Assembly (NCBI GenBank): GCA_046565505.1
Contig: JBKHYJ010000010.1
Span: 1-64,000 of the forward strand
DNA: 64,000 nt
Reading direction: 5' to 3'
Origin: JBKHYJ01 sp046565505
Lineage (GTDB): Bacteria > Acidobacteriota > Blastocatellia > UBA7656
The translations under genes were made by a program, and so were the position numbers. Each line of letters begins with the position of its first letter. Positions within the stretch are counted from its first letter, which is position 1. The notes under the pieces were generated by a model that was not told the origin of the DNA, did not search any database, and was given only the letters and a program-made list of their open reading frames with translations. Below, piece after piece: positions 17,308 to 27,100 of the stretch.

Positions 17308-17458
17308 AATCGCCGCCGCAGTATTTTACCACAGACGGCCGGCGGCAGGGAGAAGGCGTAAAGCGGGGCGGGAGGCGGGACGCGACGGGCGATCACTGAA
17401 GGCTGTCAACAGCCACGCTTTGCTCGCCTGCGGCTGCTTATGGCCTTCTGCCGCCCGC

Positions 17459-19177
17459 CTACTGTTTTGTCACCGCGCTCGAGTGCGGGCTGAATATCAC
17501 CTGCGTGCGCGTGAAGTCTATAGTGACGCGGAAGTGGCGCAGGAAATCCCCGCCGAGTATGCCGCTCTGCTCGAAGCCCGAAGTCTCGTTGATCGCGCCG
17601 AAGTCTAGCACCAGCGCTCGCAGGTTGCTTTGTTTCAGGTCGGCCACCCGGCAGTTGCGTATGAAGAGCATCTCGACGTTGTTAGTCACGCCGGCCGCGC
17701 CTATGACGTTCGCGGTCTGCCCCTTGATTATTTGGTCGCGCATCTTGTGCCGCTCGACGGCGACCACAGACAGCGCCGTGGAGCTCGCGCCCGAGTCGAG
17801 AATCGCGTTGACCATATTCGTGCCGTCGAACTCCGTCTCTATGCTGATGAGCCCGTTTTGAGTCGTGCGGAATGGGATGACGGTCGTGTCGGGTGACGCG
17901 GCCGCGGGCAGCGGGCGGTTCACGTCGCGGCTTAAGATCATTCGGCTGTCTTTATAATCAAGCTCCGTGAGGAAGTGCGACAGCACAGACAGCCCTATAA
18001 AGCCATCCGCACGCTCCTCGGCCGGCCGGTCGCCCGAATCATGAAACGCGCGAATGAAGCACGGGATCTGCCTCACCTTGATGCCGCCCAGTTGCAGCGA
18101 ACCGAGCAGCCCATAAACGATCTGGAATTTCCCATCCCCGCCGATGCCCTGGGATTTGCCGCCGCGCGCGAGCTCGGACACGCCCAGCCGCCTGGCTGCG
18201 TCCTTGGAGATGACCATGAAGCCCGACCCCGTGTCTATGACGAACAGCGCGTCGCGGCCGTTCACCTTAACGTTTATGTAGGGGCGGCGGTCGGTCCCGA
18301 GACGGAAAGGGATTTCAGCCGCTGCCGCCCCGCCGACTTGGTGCACCTTGACGCCGGAGAGGTGGCGGTAGAATTGAATCAGCCCTTTGATCCTGTCACG
18401 GCGCTCCGTGTCGCTTTCGGGCGCGATTTGCAGGAAGATTTCGTAAGCGTCGGCGGCCTCCTTAAAGTCCTCTTCGCGCGACGAAGAGCGTGCGTAGGTC
18501 AGCACGTAATCAGGCTCGTCGGGGTCGAGCCTGTGGGCGTATAAGGCTTTCGCGCGCGACTCCTTGATCCGCCCCTCGAAATAATCAACCTCGGCCGCCC
18601 CGCCGTACGCGAGGGCTTCCTTCGGGTCGAGGTTAATCGCGCGCTGCAATTCCGGCACCGCCGCGCGAATCAGCCCCGACCGCAACAGCGCTACTCCCGC
18701 CAGCGCGTGGGCGCGCGCGTTGCTCTCGTTGAGCTTGAGCGCCTCGGCGGCGTGCTCGAAGCTGAGCAGGTAATTTTGATCTTTGAAATGAGAGTGCGAG
18801 ATGCCCACGTGCGCCTGGACATTTTGCGCATCCTTGTCGAGGACCTCGCGGTAAAGATTGATGGCCTTTTCGGTCTTGCCGCTGCGGAGTGCCTTCTGCG
18901 CTTCGCGCAGTAGCTTGTCGTTCGCCTGTTTCTGTTTGCCATCGTCGTCGCGCGGAAGCCCCAACGCAGCGCGCGGCATGACGGTCAGCGCGAGCGTGAC
19001 GCTTAAAAGCATCGCGGCAGTCAGGCGACGAGCTTTGCGCCCGGGAACCCGTGACCTTGCCTGAGTGTGGGGGGGGCTCTTAAGCTCAAAAGGCGCCTGG
19101 GCAGGCCCCCCGCGGCGGGCGGCAGACTCAGTCGCGCGGGCCGTCATAAGTGCGCTCTCGATACCTTTGACCTTCAT
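17459..19177 (-). CDS. exported TPR protein with two retropepsin-like aspartyl protease domains
   Basis: Predicted periplasmic protein. After about 50 basic, low-complexity residues comes a signal sequence (RRLTAAMLLSVTLALTVMP). TPR-like repeats follow (about 80-250), then two retropepsin-like domains with DTGSGF (about 314) and DSGASST (about 460). Two half-sites in one chain could give a pepsin-like single-chain enzyme. The start at 19177 overlaps the stop of the upstream glycosylase gene as ATGA and has GGGGAG 8 nt upstream, better supported than the longer reading. Substrate unknown. Confidence 0.85.
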   Translation of the reverse strand: MKVKGIESALMTARATESAARRGGPAQAPFELKSPPHTQARSRVPGRKARRLTAAMLLSVTLALTVMPRAALGLPRDDDGKQKQANDKLLREAQKALRSGKTEKAINLYREVLDKDAQNVQAHVGISHSHFKDQNYLLSFEHAAEALKLNESNARAHALAGVALLRSGLIRAAVPELQRAINLDPKEALAYGGAAEVDYFEGRIKESRAKALYAHRLDPDEPDYVLTYARSSSREEDFKEAADAYEIFLQIAPESDTERRDRIKGLIQFYRHLSGVKVHQVGGAAAAEIPFRLGTDRRPYINVKVNGRDALFVIDTGSGFMVISKDAARRLGVSELARGGKSQGIGGDGKFQIVYGLLGSLQLGGIKVRQIPCFIRAFHDSGDRPAEERADGFIGLSVLSHFLTELDYKDSRMILSRDVNRPLPAAASPDTTVIPFRTTQNGLISIETEFDGTNMVNAILDSGASSTALSVVAVERHKMRDQIIKGQTANVIGAAGVTNNVEMLFIRNCRVADLKQSNLRALVLDFGAINETSGFEQSGILGGDFLRHFRVTIDFTRTQVIFSPHSSAVTKQ

Positions 19178-19815
19178 TTCAAAATCTCCCCGGTCTTCGT
19201 GTACCATAAGAGCAGGTCGAGTTCGTCGAAGTTTATATCGACGGTCTCGGCAAACAGCTTCATCTTATCTTCCAAAGCGACGTACTTCTTTTTCGTGGAA
19301 GCCGGCTTAGGGCTCTCAATAACGCCGAACTCGGCGAGCCGCGCCAGGATATGCTTGTCTAGGATCGCGTACCCGCGAAAGCCTACGTTGCGCAGGAAAT
19401 GGCTGGCTTCTTTATAGCCCAACCCCCGCACGCCCTTACTGGCCGCGAAAAAATCCCTGCGCTCGTCGGGGGTCTTAAAGCCGGCGAGCAATTCCCGCAT
19501 CCGCAGCCCGCAGCATTGGCGCAAGAACTCGCGCGTCTCGTAGACGTAAGCGCCGCGGCCATCGGGCCAGCGGTGCTTGTGCTCTAGCGCGCGCTGGATG
19601 TCGCGCACGGAGCCCGTCATCAGTACGGGCCGGACGCTCTCGACGCACCTGAGCCCCATGCGCGCGCTGGCGCCCGCTGTGTATATGCAGAAAGTGAGTT
19701 CTTCAAAGAGCCTCTCATCCGACGCCGTCCGCCCTACCTCTGCGAACTCCGAAAGGTGTGCTTTAATCTCTCGCCGCTTTTGCTGGTAGATTTGTTTTAG
19801 CTCTTCGACGTTCAA
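19174..19815 (-). CDS. Ogg2-type 8-oxoguanine DNA glycosylase/AP lyase
   Basis: Base-excision repair enzyme for 8-oxoguanine. The helix-hairpin-helix (SKGVRGLGYKEASHFLRN) carries catalytic Lys135 and AILDKHIL carries Asp153, 18 residues apart as in the Methanocaldococcus Ogg2 family. At 213 residues the length fits that archaeal-type group, which also occurs in some bacteria. The stop overlaps the start of the TPR/aspartyl protease gene (ATGA), so both are on one message. Confidence 0.9.
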   Translation of the reverse strand: MNVEELKQIYQQKRREIKAHLSEFAEVGRTASDERLFEELTFCIYTAGASARMGLRCVESVRPVLMTGSVRDIQRALEHKHRWPDGRGAYVYETREFLRQCCGLRMRELLAGFKTPDERRDFFAASKGVRGLGYKEASHFLRNVGFRGYAILDKHILARLAEFGVIESPKPASTKKKYVALEDKMKLFAETVDINFDELDLLLWYTKTGEILK

Positions 19816-19906
19816 GCCGGTTGCCCTTTCGGCCTGTGGTGGACAGCCAGATTCTAAGTCCGTGCCCGCCGAAAGTCAATTACGTCGACTTTACGAGCGC
19901 GTGGGC

Positions 19907-19934
19907 TTTGTACCAATGGTGGCGTTTGTACCAA
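19907..19934 (-). repeat. direct repeat upstream of the DNA glycosylase gene
   Basis: TTGGTACAAA (minus strand) occurs twice, at 19907-19916 and 19925-19934, spaced 18 nt start to start, about 90-120 nt upstream of the glycosylase start. The phasing is not a full two helical turns. Possible activator site. Confidence 0.35.
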
Positions 19935-19944
19935 AAGCCTGTAA

Positions 19945-21171
19945 CTATTTCTCGGGCAGCCTGCGCTCGACCTTGCGCCTCCACTCGCTCTCGGACTCCT
20001 TACTACCGGGAGTACGCTGGTAGGCGAAACTTATCATGTCATCCATGATGGATTCCCTCCGCTGGTCCTCCTCGCAGTCGCGCAGCGCGGACATCACGGC
20101 CGCGAACTGGTCGGGCTCTATCATGTTGCACCACACCTCTATTATGTCGTTGAGCAGCGCCCTATCTTCGAGGTCTATCACGTCGGTCGCGGGGCCGCCC
20201 TTTATCAGCCCGAGCATGTACATCAGCTTATCGTATTCACTTTCAGATAGCAGCTGTGTCCTGATTGCCGCCAGCAGGAATTCCCTCTTATCGGCCGAAG
20301 TCATATCTTCAAGCTCGTGTGAGTTGACTGGCTCCGGCTTCTTTGGTTCAGGAGCTTCTTTCAGTTCTGGGAAAGGTACGACTCTGCCGGATCTGGTCGC
20401 TTCGGCTCCGTTGCTGGCATGCTGAGCTTGTGTTATTTCAACCTCTACGGGCTTAGGTTCGATATACGGCACTGAGATAAAGGCGCGGTCAGGTTTCTTC
20501 AAGTCTTGCGTAGTCTCCTGCCATTCTGGATACACATGTATTAAAGGCGAGGCTAGAACATGCTTGATGACGTTGCGCGCTTCATCTATCCTGCCCGTTT
20601 CGCCAAGCTCGGTAGCAAGAGAATTGAGCCAACTATAAAGCACAATAGGATGAGAGGCTTTTGCCAATGGAAGTAACTGTTCGAGATCGTTTAGTGCTTT
20701 TCTGCGATATCCTTCTTTGGCTTTTACGATAGCTATACCTCGCAATGCTTCTGCCATAGGATGCACTTTCATGGATTCTACTAACCATCTGAGCTCAGAC
20801 GCATAATCTTGCTTGCGGGCCTCTATAGCTGCTAACGATTGTAGGGCGCGGGCACGATAAATCATAGGCGCGCACTCCGCAACCTGCTCCAGGGTTTCTC
20901 TAGAGTCAATGTTGTTTCTGTAATCGCACCACCCCAGATAGTATTGACCTATTGCTTGATACTCTTTTAACGGAAGGCTAGTTAATAACTGTCCCGCCTC
21001 TTGTACCTGTTCCACCTCGCGAATAGCTTGAGCGTGCTCGGCGTAATGTACAAGTCTGTTTCCAAACTCCTGAAAGCTTGCGACTCGGCTAAATAGCTGT
21101 TGATACAATCCGCCCCATACACATTGCAAAGGAGAAATTATGAAACGGTTAGTAGCTGTTTGTACGCTCAT
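19945..21171 (-). CDS. helical-repeat protein of unknown function
   Basis: Soluble protein, 408 residues in the longest reading. Residues about 40-215 look like tandem helical hairpins of TPR type (RALQSLAAIEARKQDYASEL, GYRRKALNDLEQLLPLAKAS). A Pro/Glu-rich linker (about 245-275) is followed by an acidic helical domain. Its first 11 codons overlap the divergent small peptide gene at 21140. An in-frame TTG at 21108 (LYQQLFSRV) would avoid the overlap and may be the true start. The 20.5-21.2 kb stretch is visibly richer in A/T than the surroundings. I do not recognise the family. Confidence 0.75.
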   Translation of the reverse strand: MSVQTATNRFIISPLQCVWGGLYQQLFSRVASFQEFGNRLVHYAEHAQAIREVEQVQEAGQLLTSLPLKEYQAIGQYYLGWCDYRNNIDSRETLEQVAECAPMIYRARALQSLAAIEARKQDYASELRWLVESMKVHPMAEALRGIAIVKAKEGYRRKALNDLEQLLPLAKASHPIVLYSWLNSLATELGETGRIDEARNVIKHVLASPLIHVYPEWQETTQDLKKPDRAFISVPYIEPKPVEVEITQAQHASNGAEATRSGRVVPFPELKEAPEPKKPEPVNSHELEDMTSADKREFLLAAIRTQLLSESEYDKLMYMLGLIKGGPATDVIDLEDRALLNDIIEVWCNMIEPDQFAAVMSALRDCEEDQRRESIMDDMISFAYQRTPGSKESESEWRRKVERRLPEK

Positions 21172-21382
21172 TTTTGCTTTATCGCTCCCTGTCTATGCGG
21201 GACATAATCAAGTAGGCGGCGCATACTGCGATTGCACCGTGCCGGGATGCGTCGAAGACTACGCAGGCGAATGTGATAGCTATCGGCGCACGGACACTCA
21301 TCAGACGGCTCCCATTGACCCTGCTGGTGAACTAGGTATTGCGGTTGTCGCTTTGCTGCTTTGGCTTAGACTGAAAGCCTAA
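21140..21382 (+). CDS. small exported cysteine-rich peptide
   Basis: 80-residue protein. A signal peptide (MKRLVAVCTLIFALSLPVYA) is followed by a short mature part with four cysteines in the pattern CDC...GCVEDYAGEC, then a Thr-rich spacer. The C-terminal hydrophobic segment ELGIAVVALLLWLRLKA is a sorting- or anchor-like tail. GGAG lies 5 nt before the ATG. It diverges from the helical-repeat gene and overlaps its longest reading by 32 nt. A secreted signal or surface peptide is a reasonable guess. Confidence 0.75.
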   Translation: MKRLVAVCTLIFALSLPVYAGHNQVGGAYCDCTVPGCVEDYAGECDSYRRTDTHQTAPIDPAGELGIAVVALLLWLRLKA

Positions 21383-21479
21383 AAGGTATTAAGAGACATC
21401 ATTGAATGCTGCTCTCGTGGCAGCTAAATATTTGTCTGCGCGATTGTAGCCAAAAGCACGCCGGATGCAAATAAAAAAT

Positions 21480-21507
21480 GGCGGCAGTATCAGCAAGCAC
21501 CGCCGCC
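21480..21507. terminator. bidirectional terminator-like hairpin
   Basis: GGCGGC at 21480-21485 pairs with GCCGCC at 21502-21507. TTTAGG follows on the plus strand, and on the minus strand a TTTTTTATTT run follows. It can end the small peptide message. Confidence 0.5.
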
Positions 21508-21539
21508 TTTAGGCTTTGTCTCTTATAGCGAAGTCAGGA

Positions 21540-21640
21540 TGCAGCCTCGGCCTGGGCATGAGCATCGGCGCGGGAATCTTCGTGCTGACGGGCAAGGTCG
21601 TGCCCAGCGTCGCAGGCCCGGCGATGCTCCTCTCCTTAGT
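21540..21640 (+). pseudogene. amino-acid permease (APC family) N-terminal remnant
   Basis: About 34 codons translating as LGLGMSIGAGIFVLTGKVV and SVAGPAMLLS match the first membrane helix of APC amino-acid permeases (GxxIGAGIFVLTG...AGPA). The frame then loses any permease character and runs into unrelated sequence. No start, second helix or downstream part is present, so this is decayed debris of a lost gene. Confidence 0.65.
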
Positions 21641-21959
21641 AGCCAGACTCGTGTGTGGGCAGTTTTCGGCAGATTCAACCTGGCTTGGCCGCAGGCCCTG
21701 GTCTCGCCGGGCGCAATCGGCGGAATCACTTCAGTGGGCGGCCATAAAAAGTTCTAGGCTCGAACGGTGTCCCTGGCCGTCCGAGCCTTAAGCCCATCCC
21801 TGGCGGGATGGTCACATACCATCAGGGGGGATTGTGGGTCGGGCCAATGATACTACCGCCGTCTCCTCTTTTCAACAGCGCCGAGCCCTTCGCCCATTCC
21901 CCCACGCGCCGGCATGCTAGAATGATTCGCGGCAGCCTGCCGCAATCGAGGGTGATTCA

Positions 21960-23981
21960 ATGCCGATCATGAGAGTAGCTCTGCCCCTGATGTTTTGCCT
22001 GGCAACCGCTCCCGCTTCGTTCTCGACGGAGCTTTTTAAAGCTCCGCGTCAGACGAGCGGTTCCGGCGCGCGCGCAAAACAGAACCGGCCGGGCAGGGAG
22101 GCGAACCGGCCCCCCACAGAGGGCACACCCGCCGAGGTCCGCCGAAGCTCCCTCGAACGCATTGATTCCCGCGCCGACTTTGATGAGCTTGCGCGCGTTT
22201 ATTACAGAGGCCGCTTCTACGCGCTGCCGCACGTCATGTTTGTGATAGACCGCCGCGACCACGGCCGAGTCTATTACGTTAACTCGAAGGCGTACCAGTT
22301 CCATAAGGATTTCGTTAACGCGAAGTACCTGTCGCTGGAGCGGGGCCGGGCCTTCTACGAGAACAATTATTTGAGCCCCGCCCGCCGCTTCTTGCTCGGC
22401 ACGGTCGCGCGCCAGGCGGCCGTCGATAAATTCACGTTCGAGTTCTGGGAGGGTGACCGCCTCACGAGTCAACTCCTCGGCGAGAGCTACGCCGCCTTGA
22501 GCCGGAGCTTTTATGCGCCGCTGTTTTTCAAGCCGACCTCGCTCGCGCAGGAGGAGGCCGCCGGCGAATTGAACAAAGAAGCGGGCGCGGCGCGGGTGCC
22601 CTTGCTTACGGCGAGTGAGCTGGCGCGCGGCGCCGACTATCAGGCGTTGAACCTGGGCGCCGGCATCGGCCAGCTTCGCATAATCGACCGCATCACCCCT
22701 GACACCGTTATCGACCGCAACCAGATAATCATATTCAGAGAGCCGCCCGCGCAGTTGACCCCGCTTTCCGGCATAGTCACGACGGAGCCCGCCTCGCCCC
22801 TCTCGCATGTCAACGTCCTCGCGAAGTCGTGGGCCATTCCCAACGCCCACATTAAGAATGCGGACAAGCTTTTCGGGGCGCTGGAAGGGAAGTACGTCAA
22901 ACTGGAGGTGCGCGAAAACGATTACACGCTCGGCCCAGCCGACCCGCGCGAAGTCGCGGAGCGCAACCGCCTTTGGGTCGCGCGGGCCGCCGCCGTCACG
23001 CCGCCCGCCGACATCAATTACAAACAACTCGTGGACCTTAAGCACCAGCGGGCGCGCGACGCCAAAAAGTTCGGGGCGAAGTCCGCCAACCTCGGGGAGC
23101 TTATCAATTCGAGGAGCCCGGCCGTGCGCGTCCCGCCGGGCTTCACCGTCCCGTTTTACTATTACCGGGACTTCCTTTCGCTGAACGACCTTGAGGGGCG
23201 CATAGGCGAAGCGGTCGAAGAGGACCGCTTCGTTCATGACCCGGCGTATCGCAAATCGCGGCTCGCGGAGATTCGCCGCTGGATTCAATCCGGCCGGCAC
23301 TCGGAGGCTTTCAAGAGGGCCGTGATTGAAAAAGTCCGCCGCGACTACGCCGGCCGCGGCCTGTTCGTGCGAAGCTCGACGAACGCAGAGGACCTGCCGG
23401 ACTTCAGCGGCGCGGGACTCTACACGACGGTCCCCAACATTCGATCCGACGAGCAGTTGATGGAAGCCATTAAGACCGTCTGGGCCTCCGTCTGGAATTA
23501 CGAAGCCTACGAGGCGCGTGAGAGCTTCGGCATGAGTCATTTCGCCGTGTACCCCGCGGTGCTCATTCAAGAGGGCGTGGACGCGGAGAGCGCGGGCGTG
23601 GCGGTAACGGCCGACCCGTTCGACCCGCGCGACAGAGGGGCTGTCTACGTCAACGCCAAGCGCGGGCTTGGAATCAAGGTGGTGGAGGGCCGGCGCGTCG
23701 CGGAACAGGTTATCTACCGCCCTCGCTCGGACACGCTGCAGGTCCTTACGCGCTCCGACGAGGATACTATGCTCGCCTTCGACGAGCGCGGCGGCGTGAG
23801 GGAAGCTAAGGTCGAGCCTTCGCGCGCGGTGCTCACGGACGAGGTGGTGAGGCGGCTCGCCCGCGCCGCGCTTCAGGTCAAGCGCGCGTTCGGCGGCCGC
23901 GACCAGGATATAGAGTGGGCCTACTCACGGGGCAGGCTTTACATAGTTCAATCGCGGCCCTACGTTCGCGGGAATCAGTAG
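21960..23981 (+). CDS. exported PEP-synthase/dikinase-like protein
   Basis: 673-residue protein related to the PEP synthase, pyruvate phosphate dikinase and glucan water dikinase group. A signal peptide (to about 24) and a unique N-terminal domain (about 60-240) precede the phosphohistidine swivel domain with ASPLSHVNVLA (His283). The ATP-grasp domain follows (KFGAKSANLGEL, LFVRSSTNAEDLPDFSGAG, ending IEWAYSRGRLYIVQSRP). The His-then-ATP-grasp order is that of glucan water dikinase, not of PEP synthase, and no PEP-binding barrel follows. An extracytoplasmic phosphotransfer enzyme is odd, since ATP is scarce there. The substrate is unknown. Confidence 0.8.
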   Translation: MPIMRVALPLMFCLATAPASFSTELFKAPRQTSGSGARAKQNRPGREANRPPTEGTPAEVRRSSLERIDSRADFDELARVYYRGRFYALPHVMFVIDRRDHGRVYYVNSKAYQFHKDFVNAKYLSLERGRAFYENNYLSPARRFLLGTVARQAAVDKFTFEFWEGDRLTSQLLGESYAALSRSFYAPLFFKPTSLAQEEAAGELNKEAGAARVPLLTASELARGADYQALNLGAGIGQLRIIDRITPDTVIDRNQIIIFREPPAQLTPLSGIVTTEPASPLSHVNVLAKSWAIPNAHIKNADKLFGALEGKYVKLEVRENDYTLGPADPREVAERNRLWVARAAAVTPPADINYKQLVDLKHQRARDAKKFGAKSANLGELINSRSPAVRVPPGFTVPFYYYRDFLSLNDLEGRIGEAVEEDRFVHDPAYRKSRLAEIRRWIQSGRHSEAFKRAVIEKVRRDYAGRGLFVRSSTNAEDLPDFSGAGLYTTVPNIRSDEQLMEAIKTVWASVWNYEAYEARESFGMSHFAVYPAVLIQEGVDAESAGVAVTADPFDPRDRGAVYVNAKRGLGIKVVEGRRVAEQVIYRPRSDTLQVLTRSDEDTMLAFDERGGVREAKVEPSRAVLTDEVVRRLARAALQVKRAFGGRDQDIEWAYSRGRLYIVQSRPYVRGNQ

Positions 23982-24044
23982 ACGGCCTGCGCGGGGGCGC
24001 GAAGAATGAGCATGCCCGGAGTCATTCGGCGTCAAACGCGTTTC

Positions 24045-24074
24045 TTGATAGCCGACTCTGGCGGCGTGTATACT
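24045..24074 (+). promoter_or_regulatory. sigma-70-type promoter for the propeller/STAND gene
   Basis: TTGATA (24045-24050), 18-nt spacer, TATACT (24069-24074), about 43 nt before the GTG start at 24117. It separates the relay genes from the dikinase gene. Confidence 0.65.
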
Positions 24075-24116
24075 CGAATGTGACGGCGATCCTGTCACTT
24101 TTGCTTCGATAAATAA

Positions 24117-27100
24117 GTGTCTATACGCACCGCAAGTAATCCCGCTTCCCGACGCCGCATCCGACCGCCGCGCCCGAAGCGCGTCCCGCACATAACGGCT
24201 GCTCGTGGCCCTCGGGGGCGCGGCGGCGCGGCCAGCCTGGTCCTAATGACGCTTATCTTGACAGCAGCGCCGCTGCTGGCGGTCGCGCTGACAGGGCGGC
24301 TGTTGAATTTCCGTAGCGTCGCCCAGACTCAGCCGCCGCCTCAACCTGAAGGCGTCGCCATCACGGGGACTATACAGGACGAGCGAGGCCAGCCCGTGGC
24401 CGATGTCAAGGTGACCCTTCTGTCGCAGGACTCCTCTTTGTCAAAGCTCACTCAGGGCGACGGGCGGTTCGAGTTCCGCAATCTCAAGCCGGGCTCGTAC
24501 CGCGTCGTCGCCGAAGCGGTGCGGTTCCGCAAAGCGGTGGTCCCGGTGACCGTCGCGCGAATTGACGAGACGTTAGCCCCGCTGGTCATTAAGCTCGCCG
24601 CCTCTTCTCTGCACGTCGCCGTGCTTGACGCCAACAACCAGCCGCTCGGCGGCGTCGCCGTCTCTTTATTCGGGAAGGATGGCGGCGCGTCGGCCTCGCC
24701 CATCGAGCGCAAGACGACCGACGAGGGGGGCGACGCGTACTTCGGCAGACTCTCGCCCGGCTCTTACCAGTTGACCGTCATAAAGCGCGGCTACGAGGAA
24801 TACCGATACGAAGTATTCATCTCGTCAGACAAGACGACGGAAATCCCTCTACAGCTCTTAGTGGCGCCCGTCATCCCGATTAATGAGAAAGCCGTCATAC
24901 GTTACGGCGCCCCTAACTTGCCGTCGAAGAATGTCGGGTCCATTTTTGAGGACTCGCAAGGGTGGATGTGGTTCGGGACGGATAAAGGCGTGGCCCGTTT
25001 CAACGGGGCTGACTTTAAATCGTCAGCCGGGACGGGCGCCGCTTACGAGCCGCTCTCCGGCGAAGACGTGCGCTCGATCACCGAAGACCGGAGCGGCTTG
25101 ATGTGGCTCGCCACCTCGCGCGGCGTGCGGCGCATGCTGAAGAACGGCTCCGACGCCGCGGTGGTGCTCGACGGCCGCGACGCGCGCCAGGTTTCGGTCG
25201 ATTCGCGCGGCAAGGTCTGGGCCGCCACGGCCGGCGGCGCGTTCAGGTTCGACGGTAAAGAGGTAACCGCGTTTGACGAATCTCGCGGCCTGCCCTCGAA
25301 CGACGTTAAGGCGATTGCCGAGGACAATAGCGGGAAGATTTGGGTCGCAACCTCGGCCGGCGTGGCGATCATCGAAGGCGACAAGCCCCTCCCGCTTCAA
25401 CGGTGGCGCGACGCCCAGACTGCGCAATCACAGCCGCGCGATGGCCAGCAACCCGAGGCCGCAATCGAAGACGCGCAGGCCGTGTTCGTGGACCAGGCCG
25501 GGGTGGTCTGGCTGGCGACGAGCAAAGGCGTCTTCCTTTTCGACGGCAACCACATTGCCCCGGCCGCGATAGACGCCCTCCGCGCTCCCGCCGGACCCGC
25601 GAAGCCGACCCCTGCCGCGCCTGTGCGCGCGATGTGCGAAGACCGACTCGGGCGCATGTGGTTCGCGCTGACCTCCGGCGGCGTGCTGCTCTACGACCCG
25701 GCGCGGCGCGAGTCTCAACGGTTGAGCTTTCTGGACCGCGACCGCGTGGCCGCCATCTTCACCGGGCGGGAGGGGCACGTCTGGTTCGCCTCCGACAACG
25801 GCGTGGTGCACGGTGACTTCTACAGCTTCGTCAGCTTCACGACGAGCCGCGGCCTGTCCGACAATGACGTGCGCGCCGTGGTCGAGGTCCCGGGGGCAAG
25901 CCGGCAGGCGGGGCTGTGGTTCCTGACCGCCTCGGGCGTGTCGCGGATCGAGGGCGAGCGGTTCGCCCCCGTGGAGCGGTTCCGCGCCAGCGTCGGCGTG
26001 CGGGCGGTAGCCTTCGACCGCGCGGGCGCGGCATGGTTCGCCACCGAACAGGGCGTCCTCCGGCTGAGCGAGCAGACTCTTACACAGTTCAACGAAGGTA
26101 ATAAGCTCCCGGCGAATAACGTTCACTGGTTGATGAGCACGGCCGACGACTCCGCGATCGTGTTCGCGACGACCAGGGGGGCGGCCATATTCAAAGACGG
26201 CGAGATACGCGGCCTGGACGCGCTCGCCGGCTTCGACGTGCGGCACGTATTTGAAGACAGCGACAAGCGGTTGTGGTTTTCGACCGCCCGCGGCGCGGCG
26301 ACGCTCGACCCCGTCACGGGCGAGATGGATTTGATCGACACCTCGCGCGGGCTCGCCGATAACGACACCAGGTGGATCACTCGGTTCAACGACAGGCTGT
26401 TGATAGCCACCCGCGCGGGCGTGCAGGCCTACAACAGCCGCGACCGCGGCGCGTCCGGCCTGTCGGCCTTCGACACGGAGCCGACGAGCACGATGTTCGT
26501 CGACCGCGATGGGTACTTGTGGAGCGGGACCGACGAGGGGCAGGTTAAGAAGTTCGCGCTGATCGGCGGCTACATAGTCCCCACGGTCTACTCCGACGAG
26601 ATTTACGCCCTGACGGGCAGCCGCATAAATTCGTTCTCGCAAGACAGCCTGGGGAGGATATGGATCGCCACGGGCAGGGGGGTGGTGCGCCACACCCCCG
26701 TGACCGCGCCGCCGCCGGCGCAGGTGTCACTTGAGGTGGACGGCAGGGCCGAGCTGGCCGCGGCCCCGGAGGCGAGCGCGTTCGACGTTCCGTACGGCCG
26801 CCACAAGCTGACCTTCCGCTTCGCCGCGGTAAGCATGAGCGGGCAGGTGCGCTACCTCTACCGCATCAATTCTCAGAATGGGAACGAGCCGTGGGAGGTG
26901 CTGCCCGTGCAGCAGGGCGTCGAGCGCGAAACGTCGCGCTCGGACCTCGATGAAGGCACGCACACGTTCGAGCTGATAGCTTTGAACCGCGACCTCTATG
27001 GGGGCGGGACCCCGGCGTCCATCGCGCCGGCGGCGATGCTCTCGATACGGATCGGCTCGCCGTTCTGGAAGCGCTGGTGGTTCTACGGGCTCTCTGTCGC

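Larger units (their letters stand above)
21383..21959. other. intergenic stretch with gene debris and hairpins
   Basis: Contains a terminator-like hairpin (21480-21507), a permease remnant (about 21540-21640) and two further hairpins: 21756-21788 (AGGCTCG...CGAGCCT) and 21794-21811 (CCATCCC...GGGATGG). No complete gene. Confidence 0.5.

Noticed and set aside
21957..23570. 537-codon open frame on the minus strand
   Set aside because: It is the antisense of the dikinase-like gene, whose conserved domains are on the plus strand; the minus reading has no family features and is Arg-rich as expected for GC-rich antisense frames.
25428..26693. 421-codon minus-strand frame
   Set aside because: Lies inside the propeller sensor gene; composition is that of an antisense shadow.
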